Source: Chondrosia reniformis
Lineage: Eukaryota; Porifera; Demospongiae; Chondrillida; Chondrillidae
DNA: 64,000 bases
Direction of reading: 5' to 3'
Assembly (NCBI GenBank): GCA_947172415.1
Contig: OX359199.1
Span: 4,490,001 to 4,554,000 of the forward strand
Shown here: positions 11,900-23,402 of the stretch, in pieces
Layout: each line of letters begins with the position of its first letter
Numbering within the stretch: the first letter of the stretch is position 1
Program-made: the position numbers and the translations under genes
The notes under the pieces: generated by a model
Seen by the model: only the letters and a program-made list of their open reading frames with translations
Told to the model about the DNA's origin: nothing
Databases searched by the model: none

Positions 11900-14800
11900 A
11901 TGAAGCAGCTATTAAATTGTACAGGGGGAAATGTTAAATGGAAATCCACTTTTGTAAAAGTGAGAATTTTAACTATTTATTGAAAACAAAAGAAGTTTTG
12001 TTTGTGCTAATAAATGATACATTGATATGTACGTTTAATTTAATTCGCCATGTGTCTAACATAGTACAGTTTCGTGTTTTAGGGTAGACTAGTTGATAAA
12101 GTGCGCGTATACGTCAGAGGGGGCGGGGGAGGACAAGGCAGCCCGAAGATAGGGGGGTGTGGAGGAGATGGTGGAAATGTTTTAGTAGTAGCGAGAAGGT
12201 CGTCTCTTACAGAACTTGCAAGGAGAGAGCACAGGCGATTTGTAGGAGGAAACGGGCAGAATGCAAGGTAATGTTACATTTGTAACTTTAACAGAAAGTG
12301 AACCTTAATTTACTGTAATTAGTCACTTAATTTGTTATATCCAAAACCTTTGCAATAAATACATAACAATATTACAATGGAATCTCAATAATTCAAACCC
12401 TGTAACTTGAACATTTAAATATTCACAGATATTGCTCACATACATTGATAACTAGTCAATTCAAAATAGTGGCTAATTTATGTCTGCCCAATGAGTCAAG
12501 ATTGCATTGTGTACCTGTGTATTGCTGTGTTCAATGGTGTACTTAGTGCTCATGTGTTGAATGGTAAGAGAGGAAGTGACACCATTATTGGTGTCCCGCC
12601 CGGCACTGCAGTGGTGAATGACAGTGGGCGGGTGATGTGTGACCTTGATAGGATGGGAGAGAAGTACACTCTAGCAAGAGGTGGAACAGGAGGGAGCTAT
12701 CATACCTCAAACTGGTCTGGATCTAAAGGAAATAGCACAGTTGTTAATTTTGTATTGAAGCTTATTGCAGACATTGGACTGCTGGGGTGAGACAGGAAAA
12801 CCTCAAGGGGTTATATTCAGTTGTGCCAATTATATCAAAACGTAAATTGTTTTACAATCTAGATTTCCAAATGCAGGAAAGTCTACACTTTTGGGTAAAA
12901 TTTCAAACACAGCACCCAAAGTAGCTGATTATCCATGTGAGCTAACTCATGATGTTACTATATTTAGATACATGTGATGTAATTGCCCCATCTTCCTTTT
13001 ATAGTTACAACCCTCAGACCCCACTTAGGTCATGTTGCAATGAAAAGGATTGGTCAGCAAATTGAACAGGTATGAGATTTGCTTACTCAGAGAATATGAT
13101 ACATATGTAATGCCATAATGTTTTCAACTTCAATGGCATGTTCCAAAGTGTAAAAACGTAAACTGGACCATCTATTGAGACTGTGAAAGTTGTGATGCAA
13201 CTGTGACATATGCTAGTAGTACTTGCCAATGGATCTGTAATAGGATTTTGTACTTCATATATAGAATTACTCCACATAACATAAATGTACGTATGACATG
13301 TGGATTCAAAATTAAAGAATAAAAACTGACACATGTAGTTACTGCTACAGTAATTATTGTGCAAATAAGGTACATAATTATAGGCACATGATTATAAGCA
13401 TGGGATTATAAGCACATGATTATAAGCATGGGATTATAAGCACATGATTATAGGCGCATGATTATAAGCACATGATTATAAGCATGGGATTATAAGCATG
13501 GGATTATAAGCGCATGATTATAAGCACATGATTATAGGCGCATGATTATAAGCACATGATTATAGGCGCATGATTATAAGTACATGATTGTAGGTACGTA
13601 CATGTGTTCATACTGCATCACTGCCTATGTTAGTATTTCTGCTGTAGTTTTCTGTAGTAGACCTGCCTGGTTTGGTGGAGGGTGCACATCAGAATGTGGG
13701 AATGGGACACAGATTCCTCAGACACATTGAAAGGACTAAAGCACTGATTTATGTTGTCGATATAAATGGATTTCAGCTCTCAGAAAGGCATCCCTTCAGA
13801 TCAGCTTTAGAAACAGTACAACTATTGCATAAGGTATGCATGCCACATCTAAGGCTTCTGGAGCATACAAAATCATATGTATATAGGCAGTATTTGATGA
13901 CCATGTTTGAAAAAATGCTTCCCTAGTTGCTGAACATTCAGTTTCCTGAGCTAGTAAACCTAATTCTTATGAGGCCCTCAGGGTAATCTTGCTGAATCAA
14001 ATTGTGGGCACATTTTACCTCTAGAATTATGAACATGACCTTTTGGTTCATCTGAAGGCAGTTATTTGTTTTTAAGATGCATGCAAAACCCTAGGGGTCT
14101 ACATGGGGAACTGTGACAGAACTCCTAGGGGTCAATGCAGCTATTCTCGTTATAGTTTGGTAAATGTCCCATACTAAATCTATTGTATTTAGGTACTGTA
14201 TATTGACATCCATTGTAGCTGCTAGATTGAGGAACTCCTGTTGTATGCAGCATATTATCATGCAGAGAGTAGGGATGGCCAAAAACATGGCCGTCCTATT
14301 AAATGTATGTATTATCAATTAACATTGGTTGTATTTGACTATTTACAGTCATATATACTTGTCTAAATGCAAAAACCTGTTTTGATGCTCTAAAATATTC
14401 ACAAAGTGGTTAGACGGAAACAGGCCCTATTCCAAAATTCCTCATTTTTACTTCATCCCTATATATTGATGCCCCAAACATAGAAGTGATATGATTAAGT
14501 TTCAGTATGCCACTTCTGCATGGTTACCATATGATCACTCTCTTTTTTCAATATTATATCCAGATGGGTCAATCACTGTTGGAGGCCGGTACTGACATCC
14601 CTACATCAATTTCATTTTTTAATCTTTTCTATATTAAATTGCCCTAGGAGTTACAGTACTATCAAGAAGCTTTGTGTGAGAGACCAAGCATTCTTGCAGT
14701 GAACAAGATGGACACAAAGGACTCCAAAGAGAAGTATGATGATCTTAAGGCCAGCTTGGAACAGAATAAAATGATGTCGACATTTAGATACATGCTTCCC

Positions 14801-14920
14801 ATGTCAGCATTAAATGGAGATGGCATCGAAGAACTAAAGATAGCAGCATATTCAATATTAGAAGAACTTGGAACATTAGATACAAACAATGATCAAAATC
14901 TTCAATACACAACACAATGA
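11900..14920 (+). CDS. GTPBP10: Obg-family GTPase GTPBP10
   Basis: GTPBP10 (ObgH2) is a mitochondrial GTPase needed for maturation of the large mitoribosomal subunit. Exons 11900-11953, 12083-12267, 12547-12786, 12863-12936, 13005-13069, 13648-13833 and 14648-14920 join in phase to about 358 residues (human 387). The first 150 residues form the glycine-rich Obg fold, with repeated GGGG and GGDGG turns. The G domain shows G1 GFPNAGKS, G2 in the YPFTT region, G3 DLPG, G4 NKMD and G5 SAL. The family block GLVEGAH...[13 protein letters not shown] is present. Exon 1 (18 codons, [17 protein letters not shown]) is the least certain part; it is chosen because it gives the only phase-0 ATG upstream of the Obg domain. 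The last intron ends at CCCTAG before 14648. Confidence 0.92.
13376..13595. repeat. 14-15 bp minisatellite in GTPBP10 intron 5
   Basis: Units of the type ATTATAAGCACATG, with variants CATGGG and AGGCGCATG, repeat about 14 times. The variants alternate in blocks, suggesting duplication of multi-unit segments. Confidence 0.9.
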
Positions 14921-15016
14921 TCAACTGAATATTTAACCTAATGTTACTGGATGTGGTTTAAGTATGTATATAAATAATAAAGAAGAGAAGTGCGTATTAA
15001 AAGGTCAACTTCAAAA

Positions 15017-18000
15017 TCATGCTGCAGACATCAATTTAGACACTTTTGCAGGTGGTTCAATTGTCTCATCATCTTCTTCTGTAATCCCACTTCTTTCTTT
15101 ACCTGCCAAGAAGAAATCTTTATCCAAACCAAGAAACTCCAATGCATTCCCAGATAGAATCTTATCCTAAGAGAAGCCGATTCCACAATGAACCACATTT
15201 TGGTTCTAATATTGTGACTTGCTTACTTTTAGTTCTTCAGTCCAGTCTGTGACTGACTCCACCAGTTTGCCAGGGTGATGTTCCCCCAGTGGAAAGGGGT
15301 AATCACTTCCCAGAATGACACGACTCTGAATGAATAAATAAAATGACGATAAGAACACAAAATTGGACAAATGGCTTTTGAGCCCCTTAATACATTTACT
15401 GGTTGCATTTCACACTTCAGTTAAGTAAATATGTCTCTCTCCTTCACAAGAATGTGTGGACTGGGGCTTGTTAGGTCATATGTAAGTACTAGCTGGTCAC
15501 CTTAGCCTGCCATGACAATGTCTAATTAATGCACACACAAGCAAATCTAGCTGTTGTCACATAGCTGTACTTTCAGAGATCCCAAAAGCTAATCAAAGGA
15601 CACTTATGACACAATCCTGTTATTCAATACTGCTGATGTATTCTGTATGTACGCATGTGTATGCTATGTGAGCAGGCCTATTACAACAACACTTAGATCT
15701 GTACCAACCTCTCCCAGAATAGAAGTAAGATATTTCAGTGCCTTTTCATCGTGCACCAAGGAATCACTGTATATCTGTCCGAGGTACTTTCTTGGGTTGA
15801 AAGGGTTTTCGGTAGCACAGAGATCTGGTCTTACATTAAAGCCGTGTTCTATTCTTCCAATGGTGTAAGGGAAAGCCCCAGCTAGAAAATAATTCAGGAG
15901 CAAGTTACCCCACATTAGCAGAGGAATATAAGGTTACGTACGTAGGTATATGTTGTGAACATCAAAATTACAAGTTACTGTATACATGTACAAGGATTCA
16001 CAAAAAAAAAGAAAAAAAAGATCAAGAAAAAAGATAAAGATTCCCAGGGTCACTGATGAAGGGTGGAATTCCCAGAAACAGCCGAAGGAAGAAAAGAAAA
16101 GAAGACAGAAAAGAAAAGACTCCTGTATCTTTATCCAAAGCTCTCTCCAGGTTTAGTTCCCTATAGACTTTTTTACAGAATAGGCATAGCATTTAGGAAA
16201 ATGGTGTATTAGATTTTCATGTTCTTGTACACATATCTAGGAACTAGCTGCATACCTCCATGAGCAAAGCAGACTTTCAATCTTGGAAACCTTTCCAGTA
16301 CACCACCAAAAATCATTGAACAAATGGCCATTGCCGTCTCCCCTGGCATCCCCACCAACCATGGCAACCAGTACTTTTTCATTCGACCATCCAGTTGCAT
16401 ATCCCAAGGGTGAATAAAAATGGCTGCCCCCAACTCTTCAGCAGCCTAATTGAATACATGGTAAGTACCAGTATGTGGTTACTCGAAGCATTCATACTCC
16501 ACACACCCATCAGAACTACTTGCCTCAAAAACACATTGCAGTTCTGGAGCGTCCAAGTTCCAATCATTTATGTGCGAGCCTATTTGAACTCCAGGAAACT
16601 TCAATTCCTATAAGATGATGAGGTGTAGGTATTGCACAAAATGACAACCTTTAAAAAGCTCTGTAATTTACAATCATTGTACAGGGCCACAAAAATAATA
16701 GTTGTGGTTTGACTATCAGTAGTGGACAACATGTACAGGCCACTTATCTGAAGCAAGTAAATGTTAAACACACCTACCTTGACACATCTCCTGATTTCCT
16801 GTACAGCAAGTTCTGGTGCTTGCATTGGTAGAGTACCCAGACCAACAAACCTTTTAGGGTATTTCCCTACAGTAGCTGCTAAATCATTATTCAGAATCTG
16901 ACACAAGTCCAAAGTATCCTCTGGTTTGGCCTATGATATTTACACAATATAGTAGAAATAGAGCCAGTAGCATGATCTTGGTGCTTACCCAATAGCTGAA
17001 CATGACTGGTACTGTGGACAATGCTTGAACAGTCACTCCTATAAAACATAGCAGGACAGCACTAGAGTTATAACACACTGCCTATCTCTTTAAAATAAAG
17101 GGAAATTCTTTAGCAATCATTAAAATCTTTAAAATAAACAGAAATTCTATCTTTAGCAATCATTAAAATCTTTAAAATAAACAGAAATTCTATCTTTAGC
17201 AATCATTAAAATCTTTAAAATAAACGGAAATTTTATCTTAGCAATCATTAAAATCTTTAAAATAAACGGAAATTCTATCTTTAGCAATCATGATATCAAT
17301 CATTTAGAAACACTGCATCAAATAAAACTTCACAAAAATACGTATATAAATACACCATTTTCAACTAAAAGGCCTATTAGGGAATTAATCCTAGTGATGT
17401 ATCATAAGCTAATAAGCAGTTGATTGCAATAAAGTAACCTTGTTACCTAGGCAATGACACATTTGTATTGTTTCACAAACCACGAAATTCTGTTATCCTA
17501 GCCCTGGGACCCTTGTACTCTGCTAGGTCCACTAATTAAGCTGTGCAGCCATGTTGCCACATACAGTACACATGAAATGTATGTGACACCATTATTACCA
17601 TAACAATGTGGTGGCAGGGTACTGATGTACTGGTTTTATACATAGTAATAGCTCCTTTCATATTTGGTGTTGGCATTGACTGTGTATTGTTAGACTTTAT
17701 CACAACAAGATTTCCTCATAGTTGCCATTAAAGTGAGGCACATATTCATATGTTGACAGACATAGGCTAGCATACAGCAATACACTGGTAACCATCAGCA
17801 CAGTACTCCATCCACTACTACGGGCTATGTACCTGGGCGGATGGCCTGGTAGCCTTAAGTGACGATGGTTTATGATCTGACCCAACATTTACCCGCCCAA
17901 ACACACTAAAAGTTCTTGCAAATATACAACACTAGATGGTCACACTCGTACTACATAACGCACCTGTTTTGTCCATGTCCCTTAGTCTAGCTTCTGGAGA

Positions 18001-18233
18001 CCAGCAGTTTTCATCAATAACTCTAAACAGTTGACCATCCTTCATCATCTTAGCCTTTCCCTTACAGTGATGATTCAGTTGTATCCAACCGCCATATCCA
18101 TAACGCTACAAAACAGCCCAAACGTAACACTGGTCAAAGAGAAACTGAGCGCCTCGAAACTTACTTCTTTCAAATCAGGCCACCTTTCAGGGAGAATGTG
18201 ATTGTGTATGTCTATTTTGAGTCTCTTCTCCAT
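15017..18233 (-). CDS. ACMSD: Aminocarboxymuconate-semialdehyde decarboxylase
   Basis: ACMSD removes CO2 from ACMS in the kynurenine pathway, diverting tryptophan carbon away from quinolinate and NAD+. Nine exons (18165-18233, 17964-18105, 16989-17038, 16778-16930, 16524-16607, 16256-16445, 15709-15881, 15227-15325, 15017-15166) join in phase to about 369 residues (human 336). Metal ligands typical of the amidohydrolase fold are visible: HNH in the first 15 residues, the His of FIHPWDMQ, and the Asp of GSDYPFP. FAHGG and [15 protein letters not shown] are further family blocks. The acidic C-terminal tail is longer than in human. Intron 5 begins with GC (GAG|GCAAGT). The 3' end converges on GTPBP10, leaving only 96 bp between stop codons. 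Confidence 0.95.
15990..16185 (+). repeat. Dispersed repeat family A, copy 1
   Basis: It lies in an ACMSD intron. It begins near TACATGTACAAGGATTCACA, passes an A/G-rich stretch and GGGTCACTGATGAAGGGTGG, and ends with AGGTTTAGTTCCCTATAG. This copy defines the orientation used for the family. Confidence 0.8.
17086..17292. repeat. About 45-bp tandem repeat in ACMSD intron 2
   Basis: Roughly five units carry the core TTTAGCAATCATTAAAATC followed by TTTAAAATAAAC. Units differ by single bases or short deletions. Confidence 0.9.
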
Positions 18234-18459
18234 CTTCCTACCGACAACCTCTGTCAAATATCAGGGAAGTGAATTCAAGTCCTTTGAACTATTAGATTAG
18301 GCGCGGCGCCGATTTCAACCCCCTCACGCCACTCCAAGTTCAATTTCTATTCCAAAACGAAATTGGCTATAGTTCATTGTTTATATCTTTGTAGACTACT
18401 GTACATGTACCACAGGTACTGTACGTATATACGTATGTTACTTGAATGACAATCAAGGG
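18234..18459. promoter_or_regulatory. Shared divergent promoter region, ACMSD / ATG101
   Basis: The start codons lie 226 bp apart on opposite strands. A GC-rich patch (GCGCGGCGCC, about 18301) is an obvious departure from the surrounding AT-rich DNA and sits where a shared core promoter would be expected. Confidence 0.5.
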
Positions 18460-21166
18460 ATGAACTTCAACACGTATAAGCTTAACTTAGTAAGACCACT
18501 GTACCTTTGCGTATGTTTATAACTTATATCAGGGAGCTTCAGCTGAACACTGGGAAGAAGTGTACTTATCTGTAAATGAACTTGTATTTATAGGTTGTTG
18601 TGGACAGAGAAGTTATGGAAGCTTTGAAAGGTGAGGTTTAAGAGTAAAATCCCAGGTTTAATTTATTTATCGTCAATTGTTTTCTTTTCTTTGAAATCCA
18701 TTACAATAGTTCTTCTCTCTAGCTATATATACGCAATGTTCTCTTCTCCACAGCTCTGTTTCACACGATACTCTTCCACAGGACCACAGGCAAGGTACTG
18801 TAATAGTGTAGGCTTAGAGCGAACTAAGGTTGATGGCTCTACTTCATCCCTCCTACGTACACCAGCACATATACAAGCAAGACAACACCTTCTCTGTGGG
18901 CACAGTTGGGATTGAGGAAGTGGAGTGCCATTCCATTGACCTTACCTATGTAAGTGTTCTATGTGTCTGTTGTTTAGTTAGCTTGTCTAATCCATCCACG
19001 TTGATAAGATCAGATTTTATCAGATTGTGTATGATGATGGTTTCCAGGTGTTGGTTCTAGCTGTACTTCTGTTGAGGTCTGTTCATTGGACTGTGATTAT
19101 CAATTTGTTCTGTCTTTGTATTGACTTGAATGTATAATGTATGCATTCATACAGTACTTTTTGGGTCAGTTGTCCAGACCAGACATTGCAATCGGTAATC
19201 GGTTAGCAACTCGCGACTACCATTTGAACAAACTTTCCCACTAGAATGATGTCACCGTGCAGCGATAATCCTTTTTACCAATCATTGATTGCAACGTCCA
19301 GTCTGGACAACCAACCCAAAAAGTACTGTAGATTGTATACGTATGACCTGGTAACCAGGTTTGGAATACACTAGAGTGACAATGTTTGTTGTAATTGTGT
19401 GCTTAACTTCCAGTGTCAGTTGCATATTCATCACTAATCTACGATGCCATGCAGATCCAGTGTGAGGCTCCCGACTTGGATCAGTGGGTTACCAGCCAGA
19501 TTGCCACTTTCACATCATCTCTGAGCCAAAAGCAATCCTTACCAATAACAGGACAGGTAAGAGCACTTACAGGATGGTATGGATTTGTACATAATACGTT
19601 GGTATGTTCTTTGTTCGCGACTGTATGAAGGTACGTATATAATGTTTTTTTCTGTACATATATGGACGGTCATACATAATCTTTACATTCAAAGTTTGAA
19701 CTTTGCAAAGATGGCTCGAAATACTGTAGATCGAAGTTCCATTGATGTATGCTGCAAAGTTCAAACTTTGAATGTAAGGACTACGTATTTCCATCCATAT
19801 TTATATACCATATGTACTAACATGTGTGTTTGTATGTATTTCAGTCTCGTTTTCAATGTTAGCCTTACCATGCAGTCAACTTGTAGCCATACAGCTTGTT
19901 TTATTGTTAGTATTAAGATATGTGTTAATACCTATTCTGCCTTACTCTATATAAAGTATAAAGTTGTACCTGAACCTGAAGAGAGACAGGAGTCTTTTCT
20001 TCCTTCTTTTCCTTTCTTTCATCTTCTTCTCCACTGGGTCAAACAGCCATTTCTGGGAATTCCACCCTTCATCAGTGATCCTGGGAGTCTTTGTCTTTTT
20101 CTTTTTCTTTATCTTGATCTTCTGTGAATCCTTGTACATGTACCATAATCAGGAAGTTTCATGGTGTGAGCCGACTAGAAAAAAATTTAACAACTACAAT
20201 TTCCCACACTATCTATGGCTCTGACCCATGTATTGAATAGTTGTGTATTCTGTATGCTACTGGCAAAATGCACATATAAATTGAATTGTACATGCTATTA
20301 TAGGGACTCCGTGTTCATATGTTTTTTATACATACATCTAGTTAACTTTGGAGTTTTTTGAGAGAAAAAAGGGTAGATGGCTATTACCGGGGGAAACTGT
20401 GAGTTGGGAAGCATGGCAGATCAATGTGTCTGTTGTAAAGTTGAAAAATGAGGAAGGTATGTATATGAATTGTGATTTTCTCACTAGTTTGACCTTTTAA
20501 TATACAGTGGCATTCTTGGTACCAACAGAATCTCGTGTTTTTCCCTCTTTGTGATGTTTGAAGATGATTATAATTACTTGTGGTTTGATTATCACTTCAA
20601 TAAGTCATGGAGTATTCCTTTTTTATGTAGAATGGTTGCAACACAGAGCTAGTTTGTCTTCCAACTTGAGTGGTCTGATTCTAAATGTCATTGAACTGAT
20701 TAACAAATCAGAATACACACCCAAATCACCTCGTGGTGATGAAATAGACAATGTGTATGACCTCAGATTTCAACATGTTCAACCTTACCTGCACAAAGTA
20801 AGTTCATTTATGATAAGGTGCATGGACACGTAAGCAGGAAGTAGGGGATAGCATACCGTATTAGGAATGGGATACGTAGGCAGGAAGTAGGGGATAGCAT
20901 ACCGTATTAGGAATGGGATACGTAGGCAGGAAGTAGGGGATAGCATACCGTATTAGGAATGGATGGATAAGTATGAATTAGAGGGTGTATTATTACATTA
21001 CCTATTCATTGTATGTGATGAGAACATCTACCTAAGAACAGGTTATATATATACGTACTGTATATCCAATTTTGTATTCATTATCGAGTAGTTTTCATAC
21101 CAACTTCAAGAAGAATCTGTTGGTTTTACTGTCAAGAAAATTCTTCAAAATACTTTCAATTATTAA
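18460..21166 (+). CDS. ATG101: Autophagy-related protein 101 (HORMA domain)
   Basis: ATG101 partners ATG13 in the ULK1/ATG1 complex that starts autophagy. Eight exons: 18460-18489, 18594-18630, 18754-18794, 18866-18949, 19414-19556, 20342-20456, 20631-20797, 21092-21166, about 230 residues (human 218). Diagnostic blocks are VDREVMEALK near the N-terminus, FHRTTGK, FSVGTVG, LEFFERKKGRW, EVDNV-like DEIDNVYDL and HVQPYLHK. The human WF finger (Trp-Pro-Phe) is Trp-Leu-Leu here. The exon 4/5 junction misses phase by one base: exon 4 ends TAT|GTAAGT and exon 5 after CTTCCAG needs one extra base. I cannot tell an indel in the assembly from a missed micro-exon. Introns contain a MITE, a hairpin and a family A repeat. 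Confidence 0.88.
19150..19330. mobile_element. MITE-like element, family B, copy 1
   Basis: The ends TACAGTACTTTTTGGGT and ACCCAAAAAGTACTGTA are perfect inverted repeats. The similarity continues inward through TTGTCCAGAC, with weaker matching further in. If TA is the duplicated target, the element is CAGTACTT...AAGTACTG, a form typical of Tc1/mariner-derived MITEs. It sits in ATG101 intron 4 and has no coding capacity. Confidence 0.85.
19683..19777. repeat. Perfect 25-bp inverted repeat, 45-bp loop
   Basis: Arms 19683-19707 and 19753-19777 (core ATTCAAAGTTTGAACTTTG) are exact reverse complements, and each arm is itself partly palindromic. It is in ATG101 intron 5. Confidence 0.9.
19968..20150 (-). 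repeat. Dispersed repeat family A, copy 2
   Basis: This is the reverse orientation of copy 1: CTTCATCAGTGATCCTGGGA, then a T/C-rich tract, then TGTGAATCCTTGTACATGTA. It is in ATG101 intron 5. Confidence 0.8.
20832..20962. repeat. 46-bp tandem repeat, about 3 copies
   Basis: Units containing GGCAGGAAGTAGGGGATAGC and GTATTAGGAATGGGATACGT are nearly identical. They lie in the last ATG101 intron. Confidence 0.92.
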
Positions 21167-21781
21167 CATCATTGCCTATGTATTTATATTTTATACTTTC
21201 TTTGCTGATACTTTGAACTTTTTACCCATCAATATATATTTGTGTAACATACGTACGTATGTTGTATATGATGTTATAGTTCAGAGACAGAGCACTGGTG
21301 GTCATAACCACTGTCCTAGGTTCAATGTTACTGAATAACTTTGTATTGTTTGAAATGATAGTTATTGATAAGCACTATATATTCAGTAGGAATAGGAAAA
21401 TTCTTGGCATTTTATATCACAGTAAGTTAGACTGATTCTTGCATGGGAAGTAGTATCTGCATGTATAGTAGCATGAGTGGTAATTACATATGTACATATG
21501 TATGTATGTTGTATTTTAAAAACTCCAAATAGAATTTAAACTAAGATTTATGGGTGGTCATGCATGGTGCAATACATTGTAAAGGTAAAGGTATAATACA
21601 TATACATAGAACAAGATTAAACCCTGCTTAAGTATCTATTAATTATATGCATTCAACAACCCCTGCTTAAAGTATCTCTCTCTCTATTAATTATGCATTC
21701 AACTAAAAAATACGTACTTAGCAACGTAAAATATGTACTAAACAAAATGATTATAATTAGTATACACATTTTAATAAAGAA
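21167..21781. other. Convergent spacer, ATG101 / CARD gene, with tRNA-like segment
   Basis: The two genes end facing each other across 615 bp. At 21273-21339 there is a tRNA-like sequence (see separate entry). The rest is AT-rich with short TACGTA runs and no gene. Confidence 0.5.
21273..21339 (+). repeat. tRNA-Met-like SINE head or tRNA pseudogene
   Basis: TAGTTCAGAGACAGAGC fits the A box and D arm. GTGGTCATAACCAC forms an anticodon-like stem with CAT in the loop, and CTAGGTTCAATGTT resembles the B box/T arm. The acceptor stem is poor, so a functional tRNA is unlikely. Confidence 0.5.
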
Positions 21782-22954
21782 TTACTGCCTGTAGTAAGGT
21801 TGCTCGTATGAGCCAGCTCTATCATAACGTGCTAAATTTGGCATGGAGGCATAGAGGGAATGGGAGTCATATATTGCATGTGCAGAGCTGTGGTGTTTCT
21901 GGTGTGGATGTTTGCGTGGTGACAACTTCCCATGTGATCTTGCAGCCTGAGGAGAACCTTCGGGAGATGAATACTCGGGTGTGCTGTCACGGTAGTGATC
22001 CTCCAAGTGGGGTATCCTAGATACAATTTCATAATGATGCTTAATGATATATTCTGGAAAATGCTGCTCCAGTTGCGGTTGGCTACTATGATGTCTCCTT
22101 CTAGAATCAGATGGATTTGTCTCACTTCTAGTGGGACGATTTCTGGACTTGTCTTTTGTAAACCTTTTTTTGAACATTTTCTTTGTAGAGGTTAAAAGTT
22201 TTTCAAATGATAGGGCAAGATTCACTACCACACCGTGGGTCTCTTTCTCACCTTCAACAGGTGAGCTATGGTGAGAGTGAGGTCTAGAAATTCTTGGAAA
22301 GACATTATCACCATCGGTATCATACTCTTCTTCCTCAAGGTTTCTTGACTGACTTTTACTTCTGTTTTGACTGCTTTCCCTGGAGTATCGGTCATTGTTG
22401 TGGAACACTCCCAAGCTGTTTCTCTTCTGTGCAACTTTTGCATGGCGCTTAACACTGCTTCTACCATGCCATTCCCGAGATTGTCTTCTTTGATATTTAT
22501 ACTTTTTGTGGGAGCCTTCTGGCAAACCAGAATACTGGCTACTTAAATTTGTTAGTACCTGAAAATCATAAGTACTGCTAGAGTCAAAGTGAGATGTCTC
22601 AATGTCCTCTATGGCACTGTTATGCCTTGAGGTGTATGTTGATGAATAAGAAACTGAAACAATTCTCTTTCTTATTGTCAAAGCAAGATTCCTGTTCTTT
22701 GGGTAAGTTTCTTCTTCTTCTAAGAGGGCACAAAACTTGACCAGAGTGTGATAATCTCCTATTTCTATTAAATAATCCAGAAAAAGTTTGTTAGCTGTAG
22801 AATGTTGTCCTTTCTCAAGTAATTCTTCCAATTTCTTCTTTGTATCATGTTCAATAATCCTTTGGGAGTATAACTCTGGAATTAAGGGTTGCAGATACAG
22901 TTCTTGAAGCAAGTTGGGATACATATCACGAATAATGTCTTCCAGATACCTCAT
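21782..22954 (-). CDS. CARD-domain protein with long basic Ser/His-rich tail
   Basis: A single open exon of 390 residues from ATG at 22954. Residues about 1-98 look like a death-fold CARD: six amphipathic helices including LLQELYLQPLIPELYSQ and a terminal FCALLEEEET...RKRI. The remaining ~290 residues are low-complexity, rich in Ser, Arg and His, with many SR/RS and SPR phosphorylation-type sites, a short basic helix (KKMFKKRFTKDK) and a His-rich stretch near the end (HPHQKHH). There is no enzyme domain or membrane segment. CARDs recruit partners by homotypic contacts in apoptosis or innate signalling, so an adaptor role is inferred. An upstream exon could extend the N-terminus, since the frame is open for six codons before the ATG and a CAG acceptor lies just upstream. 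I do not recognise the full-length protein. Confidence 0.75.
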   Translation of the reverse strand: MRYLEDIIRDMYPNLLQELYLQPLIPELYSQRIIEHDTKKKLEELLEKGQHSTANKLFLDYLIEIGDYHTLVKFCALLEEEETYPKNRNLALTIRKRIVSVSYSSTYTSRHNSAIEDIETSHFDSSSTYDFQVLTNLSSQYSGLPEGSHKKYKYQRRQSREWHGRSSVKRHAKVAQKRNSLGVFHNNDRYSRESSQNRSKSQSRNLEEEEYDTDGDNVFPRISRPHSHHSSPVEGEKETHGVVVNLALSFEKLLTSTKKMFKKRFTKDKSRNRPTRSETNPSDSRRRHHSSQPQLEQHFPEYIIKHHYEIVSRIPHLEDHYRDSTPEYSSPEGSPQAARSHGKLSPRKHPHQKHHSSAHAIYDSHSLYASMPNLARYDRAGSYEQPYYRQ

Positions 22955-23402
22955 AATCAGTACTCTATACAAGATCGTACTGCTCTAAAAATTAGCTGTA
23001 TATCTTAAAATCAGAGCTAACAGAACCAACTAATTGATAATGCGGAAAATCAGAGAACTTTTTATAGGATATTTGTGATATCAATTAAGTTAACCAATTG
23101 TTCAATTCAAATGCTCTGAATAGAAGATTTCCTGTGTAAATTTAGAGCCAGCAAATTATTCAAGATTTTAGGATATATACATCATAAATGTGGCATATTT
23201 TTATTATCTCTCATGCATCATCTCATGTACAGCAGATACTGTATATTTGCAGTTAATCTACTAATTGCACCTTCACTGGTGTGTTGTGTCAACAATAATA
23301 ATAATATAACCAGAAGGTATACAGCATGCATTCCTCTCAAAGCAGGATTGGCATACACTGTAAATATGTATACATTAAGCAAATGGTACATGGATTGATA
23401 AT
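22955..23402. other. Spacer between CARD gene and GTF3C4 3' end
   Basis: AT-rich, 448 bp. It should contain the CARD gene promoter and the GTF3C4 polyadenylation site. No other feature is seen. Confidence 0.45.

Noticed and set aside
13376..13595. CRISPR-like regular array
   Set aside because: Units are contiguous 14-15 bp repeats without unique spacers, in an animal intron.
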